Shown: positions 16,986-27,182, counted from the stretch's first letter. The stretch is DNA of 64,000 nucleotides from Hyphococcus luteus (GCF_002943565.1 NZ_PJCH01000010.1:124001-188000), one strand, 5' to 3'. The notes: generated by a model from the sequence alone, not told the origin. Numbers and translations are program-made.

Positions 16986-17894
16986 ATGACCGACAACAGC
17001 GACGCTTCGAAAAACCAGCCGCCGGGCTATGTCCCGCCTAAGGTCTGGACCTGGGATGCGGCGAATGGCGGCGAGTTCGCCAGCATCAACCGCCCGATTT
17101 CCGGCGCCACCCACGACAAGGAACTGCCCGTTGGCAAGCATCCGATCCAGCTTTACTCCTTGGGCACGCCCAATGGCGTCAAAGTCACTATCATGCTGGA
17201 GGAGCTGCTCGCCGCCGGCCATGCGGGCGCGGAATACGACGCCTGGCTGATCGAGATCGGCAAGGGCGAGCAGTTTGGCAGCGGCTTTGTCGAGATCAAT
17301 CCGAATTCGAAAATTCCGGCGATGGCGGACCATTCCTTCGATCCGCCGATCCATCTTTTCGAAAGCGGCTCCATGCTGTTTTATCTCGCGGAGAAATTCG
17401 ACGCCTTCCTGCCGACTGAAATCCGCGCGCGCACGGCGGTGATGAACTGGCTGATGTGGCAGATGGGTTCGGCGCCGTTTGTCGGCGGCGGCTTCGGCCA
17501 CTTCTATAATTACGCGCCGTTCAAGATCCAATACGCTATCGACCGCTACGCCATGGAAACGAAGCGCCAGATGCATGTGCTCGACACACAGCTCGCGGAC
17601 AACAAATATGTGGCGGGCGACGACTATACGATCGCCGACATGGCGATCTGGCCCTGGTACGGTTCCGTGATGCGCGCGGCGTACGGCGCGCAGGAGTTCC
17701 TCTCCGTTCATGAATATAAAAATATCGACCGCTGGGTGGATCGCGTCGGCGAGCGCGAGGCGGTGAAGCGCGGAACGATGGTCAACCGCACTTTCGGCGA
17801 GCCTGACAGCCAGCTCCGCGAACGCCACGATGCGAGCGATTTCGAGAAGAACCGTCAGGATATGGTCGAAGCCAGGGGCGGCGAGCGGGTTTAA
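16986..17894 (+). CDS. yghU: YghU-type glutathione S-transferase (Nu class)
   Basis: A 302-residue protein nearly colinear with E. coli YghU: KVWTWDAANGGEFASINRPI, SGATHDKELPVGKHPIQLYS, LGTPNGVKVTIMLEEL and VEINPNSKIPAM all recur, as does the tail RERHDASDF. YghU binds two glutathiones and has disulfide-bond reductase activity. The Thr-Pro-Asn of TPNG is the glutathione site. I chose ATG 16986 (MTDNSDASKN), preceded by a purine-rich stretch. A perfect Rho-independent terminator follows at 17931. Confidence 0.92.
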   Translation: MTDNSDASKNQPPGYVPPKVWTWDAANGGEFASINRPISGATHDKELPVGKHPIQLYSLGTPNGVKVTIMLEELLAAGHAGAEYDAWLIEIGKGEQFGSGFVEINPNSKIPAMADHSFDPPIHLFESGSMLFYLAEKFDAFLPTEIRARTAVMNWLMWQMGSAPFVGGGFGHFYNYAPFKIQYAIDRYAMETKRQMHVLDTQLADNKYVAGDDYTIADMAIWPWYGSVMRAAYGAQEFLSVHEYKNIDRWVDRVGEREAVKRGTMVNRTFGEPDSQLRERHDASDFEKNRQDMVEARGGERV

Positions 17895-17930
17895 CTTAGC
17901 CTCCCCACAGTCCTTTACAGCAGCCTAATG

Positions 17931-17962
17931 ACGCGCCCCTGTCTAACAGGGGCGCGTTTTTT
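17931..17962 (+). terminator. Rho-independent terminator of yghU
   Basis: A perfect 11-bp stem ACGCGCCCCTG / CAGGGGCGCGT with loop TCTAA, followed by six T. It lies 37 bp after the yghU stop codon. Confidence 0.92.
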
Positions 17963-18128
17963 CATTGCGGCAAATAGCAAAGCAGAAAGATTTTCGCCTG
18001 CGTCCGGCCGGCTTTAAGCCGGATTTAGGCTCTATGGCGGCAAGAACGGGCTGTTGGGCGCTGCGCGATTATGTGTATTTTGCCGGCGGTTCCGAAATGG
18101 TTTTGAGTAGCGCGAGAGGGTGCGCCCC

Positions 18129-19196
18129 ATGCCGCATAGCAGGGTCTGGTTTGCCGTTGTGTTCTTTTGTTTCGTTGGGGCGCCGGCGCAGGCCGGCGAG
18201 CCCCAGACGGAAACCAAAGTTCCTGCTGACGCTGCGGCGCCCGCCGGTCATGTAACGGCCAGGGAGGAATTGCCCCCCGGCGTGCGTGAAATGCTGGAAG
18301 CCGCCGCCAGGACCGAGGACGCGGCCCAGGTCGCGGCGGTCGCTTACGCCGCGAGCGAGGTTTATCCGGAACAGGCCGAGGCGATAAATCAATATGGCGA
18401 CTTTCTGCGCGCCATTATTTCCCCACTCGGCGGCGATATCGACACGCTGATCGTGCAATACGAGCCGGAGCCTGATCCGGAAACGCCCAAGGTCAAACCC
18501 CGCACGGCCGAGCAGACGGTCAAACCCGCGCCGGCGCCGGAATTCCTGGGGCTTGGCGACTGGACAGGCAAGATCGGCGCGTCGGGACTCGTCTCTTCGG
18601 GCAACTCTCGCAACTCCGCGGCGGGGCTCGCCGTCGACGCCAAACTTCCGGACGGCGACTTCACGCATAATCTGAAGCTCTATTTCGACTATGGCCGTTC
18701 GAACGGCGCCAAGACCCAGCAGCGCTGGGGCGGCGCCTATAAGCTCGATTATGCGATCAGCGAAGACACTTTCGCTTACAGCCGTTTTTCCTATGACGAG
18801 GATGAATTTTCCGGTTTCGATTATCGTCTTTTCGGCGGGCTCGGCGCCGGGCACTGGTTCATTCGTTCCGAGAAAATGGCGCTCAGCCTCGAAGGCGGAC
18901 CCGGCTATCAATATGCGCCGATCGACGATACCCGCGAAACGGACAGTCATTTCGCCTTTTACAGCGCGGCCAAGTTTCACTGGGTGATCCGGGACGGGCT
19001 TAAATTCGAACAGAATGTCGACGCCACCTGGACCGAGCCCACCACCACCTTGCTGTCGAATACGGCGGTCACCGCGGCCTTTACCGACACGCTGTCGACC
19101 GGGATTTCCTACACCTATCGTTATGAAACCGATCCGCCGGAAGGACGCCTCAAGACGGATACGACCTTTCGCGTCAACTTGAATTACGATTTTTGA
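18129..19196 (+). CDS. DUF481 family outer-membrane protein
   Basis: A 355-residue protein with a signal peptide ending near PAQAG. About 100 residues of helical linker with a Pro/Glu/Lys-rich stretch (YEPEPDPETPKVKP) are followed by a beta barrel from WTGKIGASGLVSSGNSRNS. The SSGNS motif at the start of the first strands and the C-terminal RVNLNYDF with final Phe are typical of DUF481/YdiY-like salt-stress-induced outer-membrane proteins. I chose ATG 18129 (MPHSRVWF). Its function in the family is undefined. Confidence 0.82.
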   Translation: MPHSRVWFAVVFFCFVGAPAQAGEPQTETKVPADAAAPAGHVTAREELPPGVREMLEAAARTEDAAQVAAVAYAASEVYPEQAEAINQYGDFLRAIISPLGGDIDTLIVQYEPEPDPETPKVKPRTAEQTVKPAPAPEFLGLGDWTGKIGASGLVSSGNSRNSAAGLAVDAKLPDGDFTHNLKLYFDYGRSNGAKTQQRWGGAYKLDYAISEDTFAYSRFSYDEDEFSGFDYRLFGGLGAGHWFIRSEKMALSLEGGPGYQYAPIDDTRETDSHFAFYSAAKFHWVIRDGLKFEQNVDATWTEPTTTLLSNTAVTAAFTDTLSTGISYTYRYETDPPEGRLKTDTTFRVNLNYDF

Positions 19197-19232
19197 GGCG
19201 GGATCGGTTGCGTTTCCGGCCTGCTTTACCGG

Positions 19233-21062
19233 TTACGCCTTCTCCCGCGCGATATAGCCGTCGATGACGCGGCCAAGAACGGTCATGGGCACGCTGCCGC
19301 CGAGCACCACGGCGTCGTTGAAGCGGCGGAAGTCGTAATTGTCGCCGAGCGCGGCTTTTGCTTTTTCGCGCAAAGAAACGATCGCCGAATGGCCGACCTT
19401 GTAACCGCAGGCCTGACCCGGCCAGGCGCAATAGCGGTCGACTTCGCTTTGGACCTCATCGGGGTTCGAACCGTTTTCGGTGACGAAAAAGTCGATCCCT
19501 TGCGCGCGCGTCCAGCGCTTGGCGTGAAGGCCGGTGTCCACCACAAGGCGGCAGGCCCTGAAAGCAAGCGACTGAAGATAGCCGAGCCGGCCCACGGGGA
19601 AGTCGTCATAAACGCCGAGCTCGTCGGCGATCTGTTCGGCGTAGAGCGCCCAGCCTTCCGAATAGGCGTTGAAGGCGAGGAGGGACCGGATCAGAGGCTG
19701 TTTGAAAGCATATTCGCCCTGCCAGACATGGCCGGGGATTGCTTCGTGGTAAGTGAGATCCGCCAGCGTATAGCGCCGGTGCAGATCGGTTGTCCTCAAA
19801 TTGATCCAGAAATGACCCGGCTGCTTGCCGTCGATGGAGCCGGGCCCGCCATAGGCGCCCGGCGCGCCCGCTTCGACTTCCGGCGGAATGCGCGTCACCT
19901 CGAGAAAGCCCGGCACAAGCGTTTCAAAAGCCTGCGGCATGCGTCCGCGAATGTCTTCGAGTGTTTCCTCGATGAACGTCATGATCTGGCGGCGGCCTTC
20001 GTCGCCCTCGGCGAATTTGTAACGCGGGTCTTTCGAAAGCGCCGTCATGCGTTCGCCCACCGAGCCTTGCGTATAGCCGACGGAGCGCAGAATCGGGTCC
20101 ATGCGCGCATGAAGATCTGCGAGTTCGTCGAGGCCCATCTGATGCACCTCCTCGGACGACATGGTCGTCGTGGTGCCGGTCTTAAGGGCCCAGTCGTAAT
20201 AAGCCTCGCCGTCAGGCTGCGCCCAGACGCCTGCATTGCTTGTCGCCTTGGGCGCTAGCGTTTCCAGCGCCGCGATCTGCCGCTCGATGGCGGGCGCGAT
20301 TTTGCTTTCCGCAATGGCTTTCGCTTTGTCGGCGTAATCGCCTGGCAGGTCGGCGCTGCGCGCAGCAAGAGAGGAGACGATCCCCCAGTTTTCCGCCGGC
20401 GTCGCCATGGCGCCGCGCATCTGGCCGAGCGTTTTTTCCATCAGGAAATCCGGCAGCACGACGCCGGCTTCTCCATCGGCTGCGACGCGTTCGGTCTCGC
20501 CGTCTAGCTGGCCGGCATAGGCCTCCATGCGCGCGAGATAGGCGTCGGCGTCTTCGGCGGTTTCGATGGAATGGGAAGAATCGAGGAAGCTCGGAATCTC
20601 GACAAAGGCGCCGACATTTTGCGCAACCGCATAAGGACTGTTGCGGTAGGACCAGTTGCTGTTCAACAGCGCGACATCGCCATAGGGGAAGTCGAAGCCT
20701 TCGGATGTCGTTTCGAAAACGGTTTTGACGACATCGACATTGAGCGCTTCGTCGGAAGACAGGCTCGCCGTATCGACCTCATTCAGGCGGGCGAGCATGG
20801 CGCGCGCTTGCGTCTTGATCGCCGTCTGCCCGGCGGGCGAGCGGTCCGTCAGCTGCGATTTCAGATAGGCGTATTTGCCGCTGTCGATCCCCGCGCTTGA
20901 GGCGCTTTCGGGATAGGCGTTGAGGATGAGATCGGTCGCCTCATCGAGGAGGCCGCCCGCGCCTTCGGCGGACTTTTCCGGGCGCGCGCAGGCGCCCGGA
21001 AGGGCGGCGATGGCGGCTGTGGCGACTGAAGACTGAAGCAGGCGACGGCGGGAAAGGCGCAT
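19233..21062 (-). CDS. DUF885 family metallopeptidase-like protein, Tat-exported
   Basis: A 609-residue protein. It begins with a twin-arginine signal SRRRLLQSS and then a lipobox-like LPGAC, so it is probably a periplasmic lipoprotein. The DUF885 signature is YHEAIPGHVWQ, an HExxPGH variant of a zinc-peptidase motif, with WALYAEQIADELGVY further on as the second acidic ligand region. DUF885 proteins look like M3/M32-type helical carboxypeptidases. The gene converges with the DUF481 gene and stands alone. Confidence 0.85.
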   Translation of the reverse strand: MRLSRRRLLQSSVATAAIAALPGACARPEKSAEGAGGLLDEATDLILNAYPESASSAGIDSGKYAYLKSQLTDRSPAGQTAIKTQARAMLARLNEVDTASLSSDEALNVDVVKTVFETTSEGFDFPYGDVALLNSNWSYRNSPYAVAQNVGAFVEIPSFLDSSHSIETAEDADAYLARMEAYAGQLDGETERVAADGEAGVVLPDFLMEKTLGQMRGAMATPAENWGIVSSLAARSADLPGDYADKAKAIAESKIAPAIERQIAALETLAPKATSNAGVWAQPDGEAYYDWALKTGTTTTMSSEEVHQMGLDELADLHARMDPILRSVGYTQGSVGERMTALSKDPRYKFAEGDEGRRQIMTFIEETLEDIRGRMPQAFETLVPGFLEVTRIPPEVEAGAPGAYGGPGSIDGKQPGHFWINLRTTDLHRRYTLADLTYHEAIPGHVWQGEYAFKQPLIRSLLAFNAYSEGWALYAEQIADELGVYDDFPVGRLGYLQSLAFRACRLVVDTGLHAKRWTRAQGIDFFVTENGSNPDEVQSEVDRYCAWPGQACGYKVGHSAIVSLREKAKAALGDNYDFRRFNDAVVLGGSVPMTVLGRVIDGYIAREKA

Positions 21063-21146
21063 GGTCTGGGCTCCGGAAGCTGGCGCGATAGGGCGCGATT
21101 TGGCGATTGCCGCGCACCCTAGTCGCTATCGGAGCCTCAGGCCATA

Positions 21147-21794
21147 TTAAGGATTGACTCGCTTTGGAATGCGGCCCGCGCCGCATAGCCCTTCAGCGCG
21201 AAGCTTCGTGCAATCCGAATGATAGTCCCCTGAAAAGTCTTCTGAATGTGAACAGTCTAGCACTGTGGCGAAGGACGATGTGTTCGTCGTGCCGATGGAA
21301 AGGAAGACCCTGCTCCACACCTCCCGCGCATGCGCGCGCTGAACGCAGCAGGAATTATACTCGATCGTGCGTTTGATGTCGCCGTAAAGATTGACGTCAG
21401 GCTCGCTGGCGCGGGCCCAGTCCTCGATCTTGCCCTGCCGGCGTGGGCCGCCTCTAAATTCGGTCACGCATCCGGCGATGCGCTCGCCCAGCGTCGTGTT
21501 CCAGCGATGGTCCCAGATCCAGTTCGCGCAAGCCTTGATCGCGTCCCTTGCGTCATGACGGCATTGCTCGGATTGCGTGCGTCGCTTGCAAAAACCGCGG
21601 CCTTCAAGATCGACGATGAGCTCGCTTGGCGCCGCTTCTTGATTTCCCCGTTTGATATGTTCGCCCGCCTTGTTTATCCAGGCGACCGCGCTTGATTGGA
21701 CGCTCCCGGAACAACCGCGGTGTATATCCGCGCGCGCCTGTGTCGTGAAAAAAGCGGCCGCTAGGGCGGCGGCTAAGAAAAAGTTGCTGCGCAC
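21147..21794 (-). CDS. Secreted Cys-rich hypothetical protein
   Basis: About 215 residues from a GTG at 21794, chosen because AGGAG lies seven bases upstream and a clean signal peptide follows (RSNFFLAAALAAAFFTTQAR, cleaved near ARA). The mature part carries about ten Cys, among them RGCSG, GFCKRRTQSEQCRH, IKACANW, NSCCVQRAH, LDCSHS and GLCGAG. This implies several disulfides in the periplasm or outside the cell. I do not recognise a family. It lies between the DUF885 gene and tRNA-Lys, all on the minus strand. Confidence 0.65.
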   Translation of the reverse strand: MRSNFFLAAALAAAFFTTQARADIHRGCSGSVQSSAVAWINKAGEHIKRGNQEAAPSELIVDLEGRGFCKRRTQSEQCRHDARDAIKACANWIWDHRWNTTLGERIAGCVTEFRGGPRRQGKIEDWARASEPDVNLYGDIKRTIEYNSCCVQRAHAREVWSRVFLSIGTTNTSSFATVLDCSHSEDFSGDYHSDCTKLRAEGLCGAGRIPKRVNP

Positions 21795-21933
21795 TGTCGT
21801 ACTCCTGTTGTCCGAAAAGGCTAACAGGCAGGCCGCTGGCGGACATGGGCGAGAATACGCAATTTCCGGTTTTCCGGCGCCCAATTTTGGAGGGGGCGGT
21901 TGGCGAAGAGGCTGCTGTTTCTTGCTGGAAGAA

Positions 21934-22009
21934 TGGTGAGCCCTGATGGATTCGAACCATCGACCTACTGATTAAAAGTCAGTTGCTCTACCAGCTGAGC
22001 TAAGGGCCC
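21934..22009 (-). tRNA. tRNA-Lys (anticodon TTT)
   Basis: 76 nt with encoded CCA. The acceptor stem GGGCCCT pairs with AGGGCTC (one G:T). The D arm contains AGCTGGTAGA, the anticodon stem ACTGA/TCAGT holds loop CTTTTAA with TTT at 21974-21976, and the T arm is GATGGTTCGAATCCATC. No integrase lies next to it. Confidence 0.97.
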
Positions 22010-22190
22010 ACTCGGGATCGGCGGAGGGCTTGCGCGTCGCTGCTGGCATGTCGCGAAACCCGGCATTAAAAAGCCGCCCACGTATCCCCGTGAAGCGGCG
22101 ACCGCCTTGGAAGGCGCGGAACATAGGTGCGGCCCACGCGCCGGTCAACCGATTCGACGGCGTAAAATCGCGCCATTTTCACCCAGCGCT

Positions 22191-23318
22191 TCAGAGCACG
22201 GTTTCGCCGGTCGCGGCGCGGAACTCGGCGACGAAACCGGCGAAGTCTCCGGTCGCGATGGCCGCCCGCATGCCCGCCATAAGCTCCTGATAATATTGCA
22301 GATTGTGCCAGGTCAGGAGCATCGGTCCGAGATATTCCCCGGCGCGAAAGAGATGGTGGAGATAGGCCTTGGAATAGTCCCGGCTTGCAGGGCAGGGGCT
22401 CTCCGGATCGAGGGGCTCGGGATCGTCGGCGAAGCTCGCATTCTTGATGTTGATCGCTCCCGCTTTGGTCCAGGCCTGGCCGTGGCGTCCGGACCGGGTC
22501 GGCGCGACGCAGTCGAACATGTCGACACCCCGCGCCACGGCGCCGACAATGTCCGCCGGCTTGCCGACGCCCATGAGATAGCGGGGCTTTTGCGCCGGCA
22601 TGTGGGGCGTCGTGAAATCGAGCACGCGGAACATCTCCTCCCGGCCTTCGCCGACCGCGAGCCCGCCGATGGAATAGCCGGGAAAATCGATCTCCATCAG
22701 TTTCTCGAGGCTCTCCCGGCGCAACGCCTCGTAATTGGCGCCCTGGACGATGCCGAATAGCGCCTGTCCCGGTTGCGATTTTTCCTCGAAGGCGCGCTTG
22801 GAGCGTTCAGCCCAGCGCACGGAGAGCAGCATCGATGTGCGCGCCTTTTCCTCTTCGATGGGAATGGCCGGGCATTCGTCGAGCTGCATCTGGATGTCGG
22901 CGCCGAGAAGGCACTGGATTTCGATGGAGCGCTCCGGCGTCAGCATGTGCTTCGAGCCGTCAATATGCGACTGGAAAGAGACGCCCTCTTCGGTGAGTTT
23001 TCGGAGCTTCGACAAGGACATCACTTGAAAGCCGCCCGAGTCGGTCAGGATCGGATGCGGCCAGTTCATGAAGTGATGAAGCCCGCCCAGCGCTGCGACG
23101 CGTTCGGCGGTGGGGCGCAGCATCAGATGATAGGTGTTGCCGAGGACGATGTCGGCGCCCGTGGCGCGGACATTTTCCGGCAGCATGGCTTTCACAGTCC
23201 CCGCCGTCCCTACGGGCATGAAGGCGGGCGTGCGGATGTCGCCGCGCGGCGTTTCGATGACGCCGGCCCGCGCGCCGGCGTCCGTCGCGCTGACAGTGAA
23301 AGAAAAGCCTTCGCTCAA
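22191..23318 (-). CDS. tgt: tRNA-guanine transglycosylase
   Basis: A 375-residue bacterial Tgt, which exchanges G34 of Asp, Asn, His and Tyr tRNAs for preQ1. The catalytic and substrate segments are [11 protein letters not shown] (Asp93), [11 protein letters not shown] and [17 protein letters not shown]. Oddly, the usual zinc motif CxCxxC near the C terminus appears as [17 protein letters not shown], so only one Cys (about 309) and the His pair remain. It overlaps csaA by an ATGA and is the last gene of the queuosine run. Confidence 0.95.
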   Translation of the reverse strand: MSEGFSFTVSATDAGARAGVIETPRGDIRTPAFMPVGTAGTVKAMLPENVRATGADIVLGNTYHLMLRPTAERVAALGGLHHFMNWPHPILTDSGGFQVMSLSKLRKLTEEGVSFQSHIDGSKHMLTPERSIEIQCLLGADIQMQLDECPAIPIEEEKARTSMLLSVRWAERSKRAFEEKSQPGQALFGIVQGANYEALRRESLEKLMEIDFPGYSIGGLAVGEGREEMFRVLDFTTPHMPAQKPRYLMGVGKPADIVGAVARGVDMFDCVAPTRSGRHGQAWTKAGAINIKNASFADDPEPLDPESPCPASRDYSKAYLHHLFRAGEYLGPMLLTWHNLQYYQELMAGMRAAIATGDFAGFVAEFRAATGETVL

Positions 23319-23653
23319 TGCATGCGCTCCCCGTTCGGCACCGGCCGCTCCGGCCCGATCAGCACGATGGCGCCGTTCTCGTCCGAAAAGCCGAGCACCA
23401 GCACCTCCGACATGAAGTCGGCGATCTGGCGCGGCGGGAAATTGATCACGGCCGCGACCTGGCGTCCGATCAGATCTTCTTCCGTGTAGTGAACGGTAAT
23501 CTGCGCGGAGGATTTCTTGACCCCGATCTCCGGCCCGAAATCAACCCAGACCTTCCAGGCGGGCTTCCTCGCCTTCGGAAAGGGCTCGACCTTTTGAATC
23601 GTGCCGACGCGGATGTCGACTTTCATAAAATCGTCAAAGGTGATCTCAGTCAT
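23315..23653 (-). CDS. csaA: CsaA-type tRNA-binding protein
   Basis: A 112-residue OB-fold protein. [20 protein letters not shown] and [20 protein letters not shown] are the classical EMAP/TrbP tRNA-binding segments, followed by VLVLGFSD. CsaA dimers bind tRNA and can act as export-related chaperones. ATGA overlaps link it to DUF1697 upstream and tgt downstream, so it sits inside the tRNA-modification operon. Confidence 0.93.
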   Translation of the reverse strand: MTEITFDDFMKVDIRVGTIQKVEPFPKARKPAWKVWVDFGPEIGVKKSSAQITVHYTEEDLIGRQVAAVINFPPRQIADFMSEVLVLGFSDENGAIVLIGPERPVPNGERMH

Positions 23654-24180
23654 GATTTCCGCCCTGTCAGGTCGATAAGCGCTTCTATTGTTTTCCAGTT
23701 CCGCGCTGTTGTTTTCGTTTTCAAAATGCGGTCGGCTTTTTCAGCGATTTTTGAAACGGCGAAGCCTTTCGGGGAATGGAGATAGAGAACGCCCTTCGCG
23801 AGAACAAATTGTTCCGCCGCCGTCTTTATCTCTTCCAGTTCCGCTTCAGCGCCTTTTTGCGGCTCGCCTTCAAGAAAAAGCAGATGCACGGACTTCGGAT
23901 CTGCTTGCGCCTGTTTTTGAAAAGGGGCCGATGCGACGGCCTTTTTCAGCGCGGCGGCGGTCATCACGAAAGTTTGTGGTTTGAAACCGAAATTTTTGTT
24001 GATGGCGCTCGCGATGTCAGCGCCTGTGGCCGTGCCGTCATAAACGACATTGCCGCTCTGGATATAGGTTCGCACATTCTTGCAGCCCATGTCGCTAAGC
24101 ATGGCGGCAAGTTCTTTCATGGGCAGTCTGTTTTTTCCGCCGACATTAACGCCGCGGAGGAGGGCGACTTTCTGTGTCAT
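23650..24180 (-). CDS. DUF1697 domain protein
   Basis: A 176-residue DUF1697 protein. The start [20 protein letters not shown] and [15 protein letters not shown] are the family's hallmark blocks, with two ferredoxin-like repeats and a C terminus [20 protein letters not shown]. The function is unknown. It overlaps queA (ATGA) and csaA (ATGA), so it is fully embedded in the queuosine operon. Confidence 0.9.
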   Translation of the reverse strand: MTQKVALLRGVNVGGKNRLPMKELAAMLSDMGCKNVRTYIQSGNVVYDGTATGADIASAINKNFGFKPQTFVMTAAALKKAVASAPFQKQAQADPKSVHLLFLEGEPQKGAEAELEEIKTAAEQFVLAKGVLYLHSPKGFAVSKIAEKADRILKTKTTARNWKTIEALIDLTGRKS

Positions 24181-25232
24181 ATGCGCTCCAACAGGCAGGC
24201 GTCGCCATAAGAATAAAAACGATAGCCTTGCTCGACGGCGTGGGCGTAGGCGGCCTTCATGCGGTCCGTGCCGGCGAAGGCCGAGACCAGCATGAACAGC
24301 GTCGAGCGTGGCAGATGGAAATTCGTCATCAGCATGTCTGCGGCCTTAAACCGGTAGCCGGGCGTAATAAAGATGTCGGTCTCGTCGGCAAAGGGCGCGA
24401 TTTTGCCGTCTTCGCCCGCCGCGCTTTCGAGGAGGCGCAGGGAGGTGGTGCCAACGGCGATGATACGCCCGCCGGCGGCGCGCGCTTCGTTGATCTTTGC
24501 CGCCTGGCTATGGGTGATCTCGCCCCATTCAGCGTGCATCTTGTGGTCGGCGGTGTCCTCCGCCGTGACGGGCAGGAATGTGCCCGCGCCCACATGAAGC
24601 GTGACGGTTGTCTGCTCGACGCCTTTGTCTCTCAGCGCGGCGATGAGGTCCGGCGTGAAATGAAGTCCCGCGGTGGGCGCGGCGACGGAGCCCGCCTCGT
24701 CGGCGAACATGGTTTGGTAACTCGCCTTGTCATCCTCGCCCGCCGGGCGCTTGCGCGCGATGTAGGGCGGCAGCGGCATGACGCCGGCCTTTTCGAGCGC
24801 GGCGAAGAAATGATCGCCCTGCGTCTCGAATTGCAGATCGGCTTCCGCGCCGTCGCGGGCGATGACGCGCGCCGCCAGGCCGGCGGCGAAGGTTATAGCG
24901 TCGCCTTCTTTCAGGCGCTTGGCGGGGCGCACGAAGGCGCGCCAGACATTCCTGCCGAGGTCTTTGTGCAAGGTCGCCTCGACAGCGACGGGCGCGCCGC
25001 CTGTCTGTCCGTCGCGCGGCGGTCTTTGCCCGAAAAGCTGCGCCGGAATGACTTTGGTGTCGTTGGCGACGAGGAGATCGCCGGGGCGCAGGAGGCCGGG
25101 GAGATCGCGCACGATCCGGTCCTCAAGGCCTTCCGGGCGCACGCATAAAAGCCGCGCGGAATCCCGCGGGGAGACGGGCTCCATCGCGATCCGCTCGGGC
25201 GGCAGCTCGAAATCGAAAAGATCGACACGCAT
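24177..25232 (-). CDS. queA: S-adenosylmethionine:tRNA ribosyltransferase-isomerase
   Basis: A 351-residue QueA, converting preQ1 in tRNA to epoxyqueuosine with SAM. It opens [20 protein letters not shown] (start at 25232) and carries [22 protein letters not shown] and [12 protein letters not shown], the family's core motifs. A longer in-frame extension to 25328 is rejected because it overlaps the upstream gene and lacks similarity. It sits 10 bp after the luciferase-like gene and overlaps DUF1697 by 4 bp. Confidence 0.95.
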   Translation of the reverse strand: MRVDLFDFELPPERIAMEPVSPRDSARLLCVRPEGLEDRIVRDLPGLLRPGDLLVANDTKVIPAQLFGQRPPRDGQTGGAPVAVEATLHKDLGRNVWRAFVRPAKRLKEGDAITFAAGLAARVIARDGAEADLQFETQGDHFFAALEKAGVMPLPPYIARKRPAGEDDKASYQTMFADEAGSVAAPTAGLHFTPDLIAALRDKGVEQTTVTLHVGAGTFLPVTAEDTADHKMHAEWGEITHSQAAKINEARAAGGRIIAVGTTSLRLLESAAGEDGKIAPFADETDIFITPGYRFKAADMLMTNFHLPRSTLFMLVSAFAGTDRMKAAYAHAVEQGYRFYSYGDACLLERI

Positions 25233-25242
25233 GACGCGCCTG

Positions 25243-26244
25243 TCATGCCGCCCGGAGACGGGAAACGCAATCCGCGGCGATTTCCAGGGAGCGTTTGCGC
25301 TTTTCGTGGTCGAAAACCTGGCTCGCAAAGATCATTTCGTCGGGCTGGTGCGTCTCGATGAAGACCTCAAGCTCCCGCGCGATCTTCTCGGGCCCGCCAA
25401 TGAAAGAGCAGCGCAGGGTCCGGCGCAGCATGGACTGCGCGCTCGGGTCGAGGGTCTCGAGAAAGCCTTCCGCCGGCGGTTGCACCAGCTTGTGGGAATG
25501 GCCCGTGCGCAGATTGACGAAGGCCTGATAGAGCGTAGTGGCGAGGAATGCGGCTTCTTCGTCCGTCTTGGCCGCGACTATATTTGCGGCGAGCATCAGA
25601 TGCGGTTCGGGCCAGTCCTCGGAGGGCTGGTAGCGATCGCGATAAAGGCGGATCGCATTTTCAAGTTCGGCCGGGGCGAAATGCGAGGCGAAGGCGTAGG
25701 GCAGGCCGAAATGCGCGGCGAATTGCGCGCCGTAAAGGCTGGAGCCGAGGATCCAGATCGGCACATGGGTTCCGGCGCCCGGCGTCGCTTGCAGCTTTCC
25801 TTCTTCCGGGTCTCCCAGAAAATATTGCAGCTCCGCCACGTCGTGCGGGAAGCGGTCCTCTCCGCCTTCACGCATGGGCCGGCGGAGCGCCCGGATCGAG
25901 GCCATGTCGCCGCCGGGCGCGCGCCCGAGCCCCAGATCGATGCGGCCCGGATAAAGCTCGGCGAGCGTGCCGAATTGTTCGGCGATCACGAGCGGGGCGT
26001 GATTGGGCAGCATGACCCCGCCGGCGCCGACGCGGATCGTTGACGTGCCGTCCGCCACATAGCCGATGACGACCGACGTGGCGGCGCTCGCGACGCTCGG
26101 AATGTTGTGATGCTCGGCGAGCCAGAAACGCTTGTAACCGGCGGCTTCGGCGCAACGCGCCAGATCGCGCGAGTTCCTCAGCGCCTGGCCGGCGTCGCCG
26201 CCTTCAATGACGGGGCAGAGATCGAGAACGGAAATCGGGATCAT
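25243..26244 (-). CDS. Luciferase-like (LLM class) flavin oxidoreductase
   Basis: A 333-residue single-component LLM protein. [14 protein letters not shown] at the start, [20 protein letters not shown] and [20 protein letters not shown], then [12 protein letters not shown], are typical of the MsnO8/YhbW subgroup. Such proteins are FMN- or F420-dependent monooxygenases or dehydrogenases of unknown substrate. It lies between cysE and queA on the same strand, 79 bp after cysE and 10 bp before queA. Confidence 0.9.
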   Translation of the reverse strand: MIPISVLDLCPVIEGGDAGQALRNSRDLARCAEAAGYKRFWLAEHHNIPSVASAATSVVIGYVADGTSTIRVGAGGVMLPNHAPLVIAEQFGTLAELYPGRIDLGLGRAPGGDMASIRALRRPMREGGEDRFPHDVAELQYFLGDPEEGKLQATPGAGTHVPIWILGSSLYGAQFAAHFGLPYAFASHFAPAELENAIRLYRDRYQPSEDWPEPHLMLAANIVAAKTDEEAAFLATTLYQAFVNLRTGHSHKLVQPPAEGFLETLDPSAQSMLRRTLRCSFIGGPEKIARELEVFIETHQPDEMIFASQVFDHEKRKRSLEIAADCVSRLRAA

Positions 26245-26322
26245 GAGGGAACCTTACGCATCCGCGCCTCTATCGCAAAGAGACGGCGCAAAACCGTTCG
26301 GCCGACGCCGGCCAAGAGGAGC

Positions 26323-27156
26323 CTAGATGGAATAGGTGTCGTAATTGAAAACCTGATTCATGGTTTCCGACGGCGACTTGTCCTTGCAGGCGCCGACCGG
26401 CGTCGCGGGAACGCCGGCGACGGTGCAGTGCGGTTCTACCGGTTTCAGAACGACGCTGCCGGCGGCGACCTTCGCGCCTTCGCCGATCTCGATATTGCCG
26501 AGCACTTTCGCGCCGACGCTGATGAGCGCGCCCCGGCGGATCTTCGGATGACGGTCGCCGGACTCCTTGCCGGTGCCGCCGAGGGTGACATTCTGCAGGA
26601 TCGAAACGTCGTCTTCGACTTCCGCAGTTTCGCCGATGACGATGCCGGTTGCGTGGTCCATGAAAACGCCTTTGCCGATCTTCACCGCCGGATGAATGTC
26701 CACGGCGAAAAGCTCCGACATGCGGCTTTGCAGGAACAGCGCCAGCGCCTGACGGTCATGGCGCCACAGCCAGTTGGCGACGCGCTGCGCTTCGAGCGCC
26801 TGATAGCCTTTGAAATAGAGAAAAGGCTGCATGTATTCGTGACAGGCCGGATCGCGATCGTAAACGGCGCGCAGATCCACAAGCGCGGCCTCGACCATGG
26901 CCGGCTCGTTCTCATACGCTTCGTCACAGACTTCGCGCCACAGCATGGCGTTCATTTCCGGGTCGGAAAGCTTTTGCGCAAGGCGATAGGAGAGGGCGGC
27001 CTGAAAGCTTTCGTGATTGAGAATGGTCGCATGCAGGAAGCTCGCGAGCACGGGTTCCGCCGCCGCCGCGGACGCCGCCTCGACGCGCATGCGCGCCCAA
27101 GTTTGATCCGTGGTCATCGGAACGACATTGGATTTATTTTCAGAAGCCTGGGACAT
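26323..27156 (-). CDS. cysE: Serine O-acetyltransferase
   Basis: A 277-residue CysE. The helical N-terminal domain (PVLASFLHATILNHESFQAA) is followed by a left-handed beta helix of hexapeptide repeats (KIGKGVFMDHATGIVIGETA, then NVTLGGTGKESGDRHPKIRR). The catalytic His/Asp lie in MDHATG and the acetyl-CoA loop in LGGTGKESGDRHP. It makes O-acetylserine for cysteine synthesis. The C terminus is DTYSI, and a terminal Ile is what cysteine synthase grips in the CysE-CysK complex. It lies 26 bp after the Nudix gene. Confidence 0.94.
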   Translation of the reverse strand: MSQASENKSNVVPMTTDQTWARMRVEAASAAAAEPVLASFLHATILNHESFQAALSYRLAQKLSDPEMNAMLWREVCDEAYENEPAMVEAALVDLRAVYDRDPACHEYMQPFLYFKGYQALEAQRVANWLWRHDRQALALFLQSRMSELFAVDIHPAVKIGKGVFMDHATGIVIGETAEVEDDVSILQNVTLGGTGKESGDRHPKIRRGALISVGAKVLGNIEIGEGAKVAAGSVVLKPVEPHCTVAGVPATPVGACKDKSPSETMNQVFNYDTYSI

Positions 27157-27182
27157 CGCGTTTTCCTCTCCCGAGGAGTTTC

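Noticed and set aside
24174-25148. Long plus-strand frame opposite queA
   Set aside because: queA is unmistakable on the other strand; the antisense frame has no domain.
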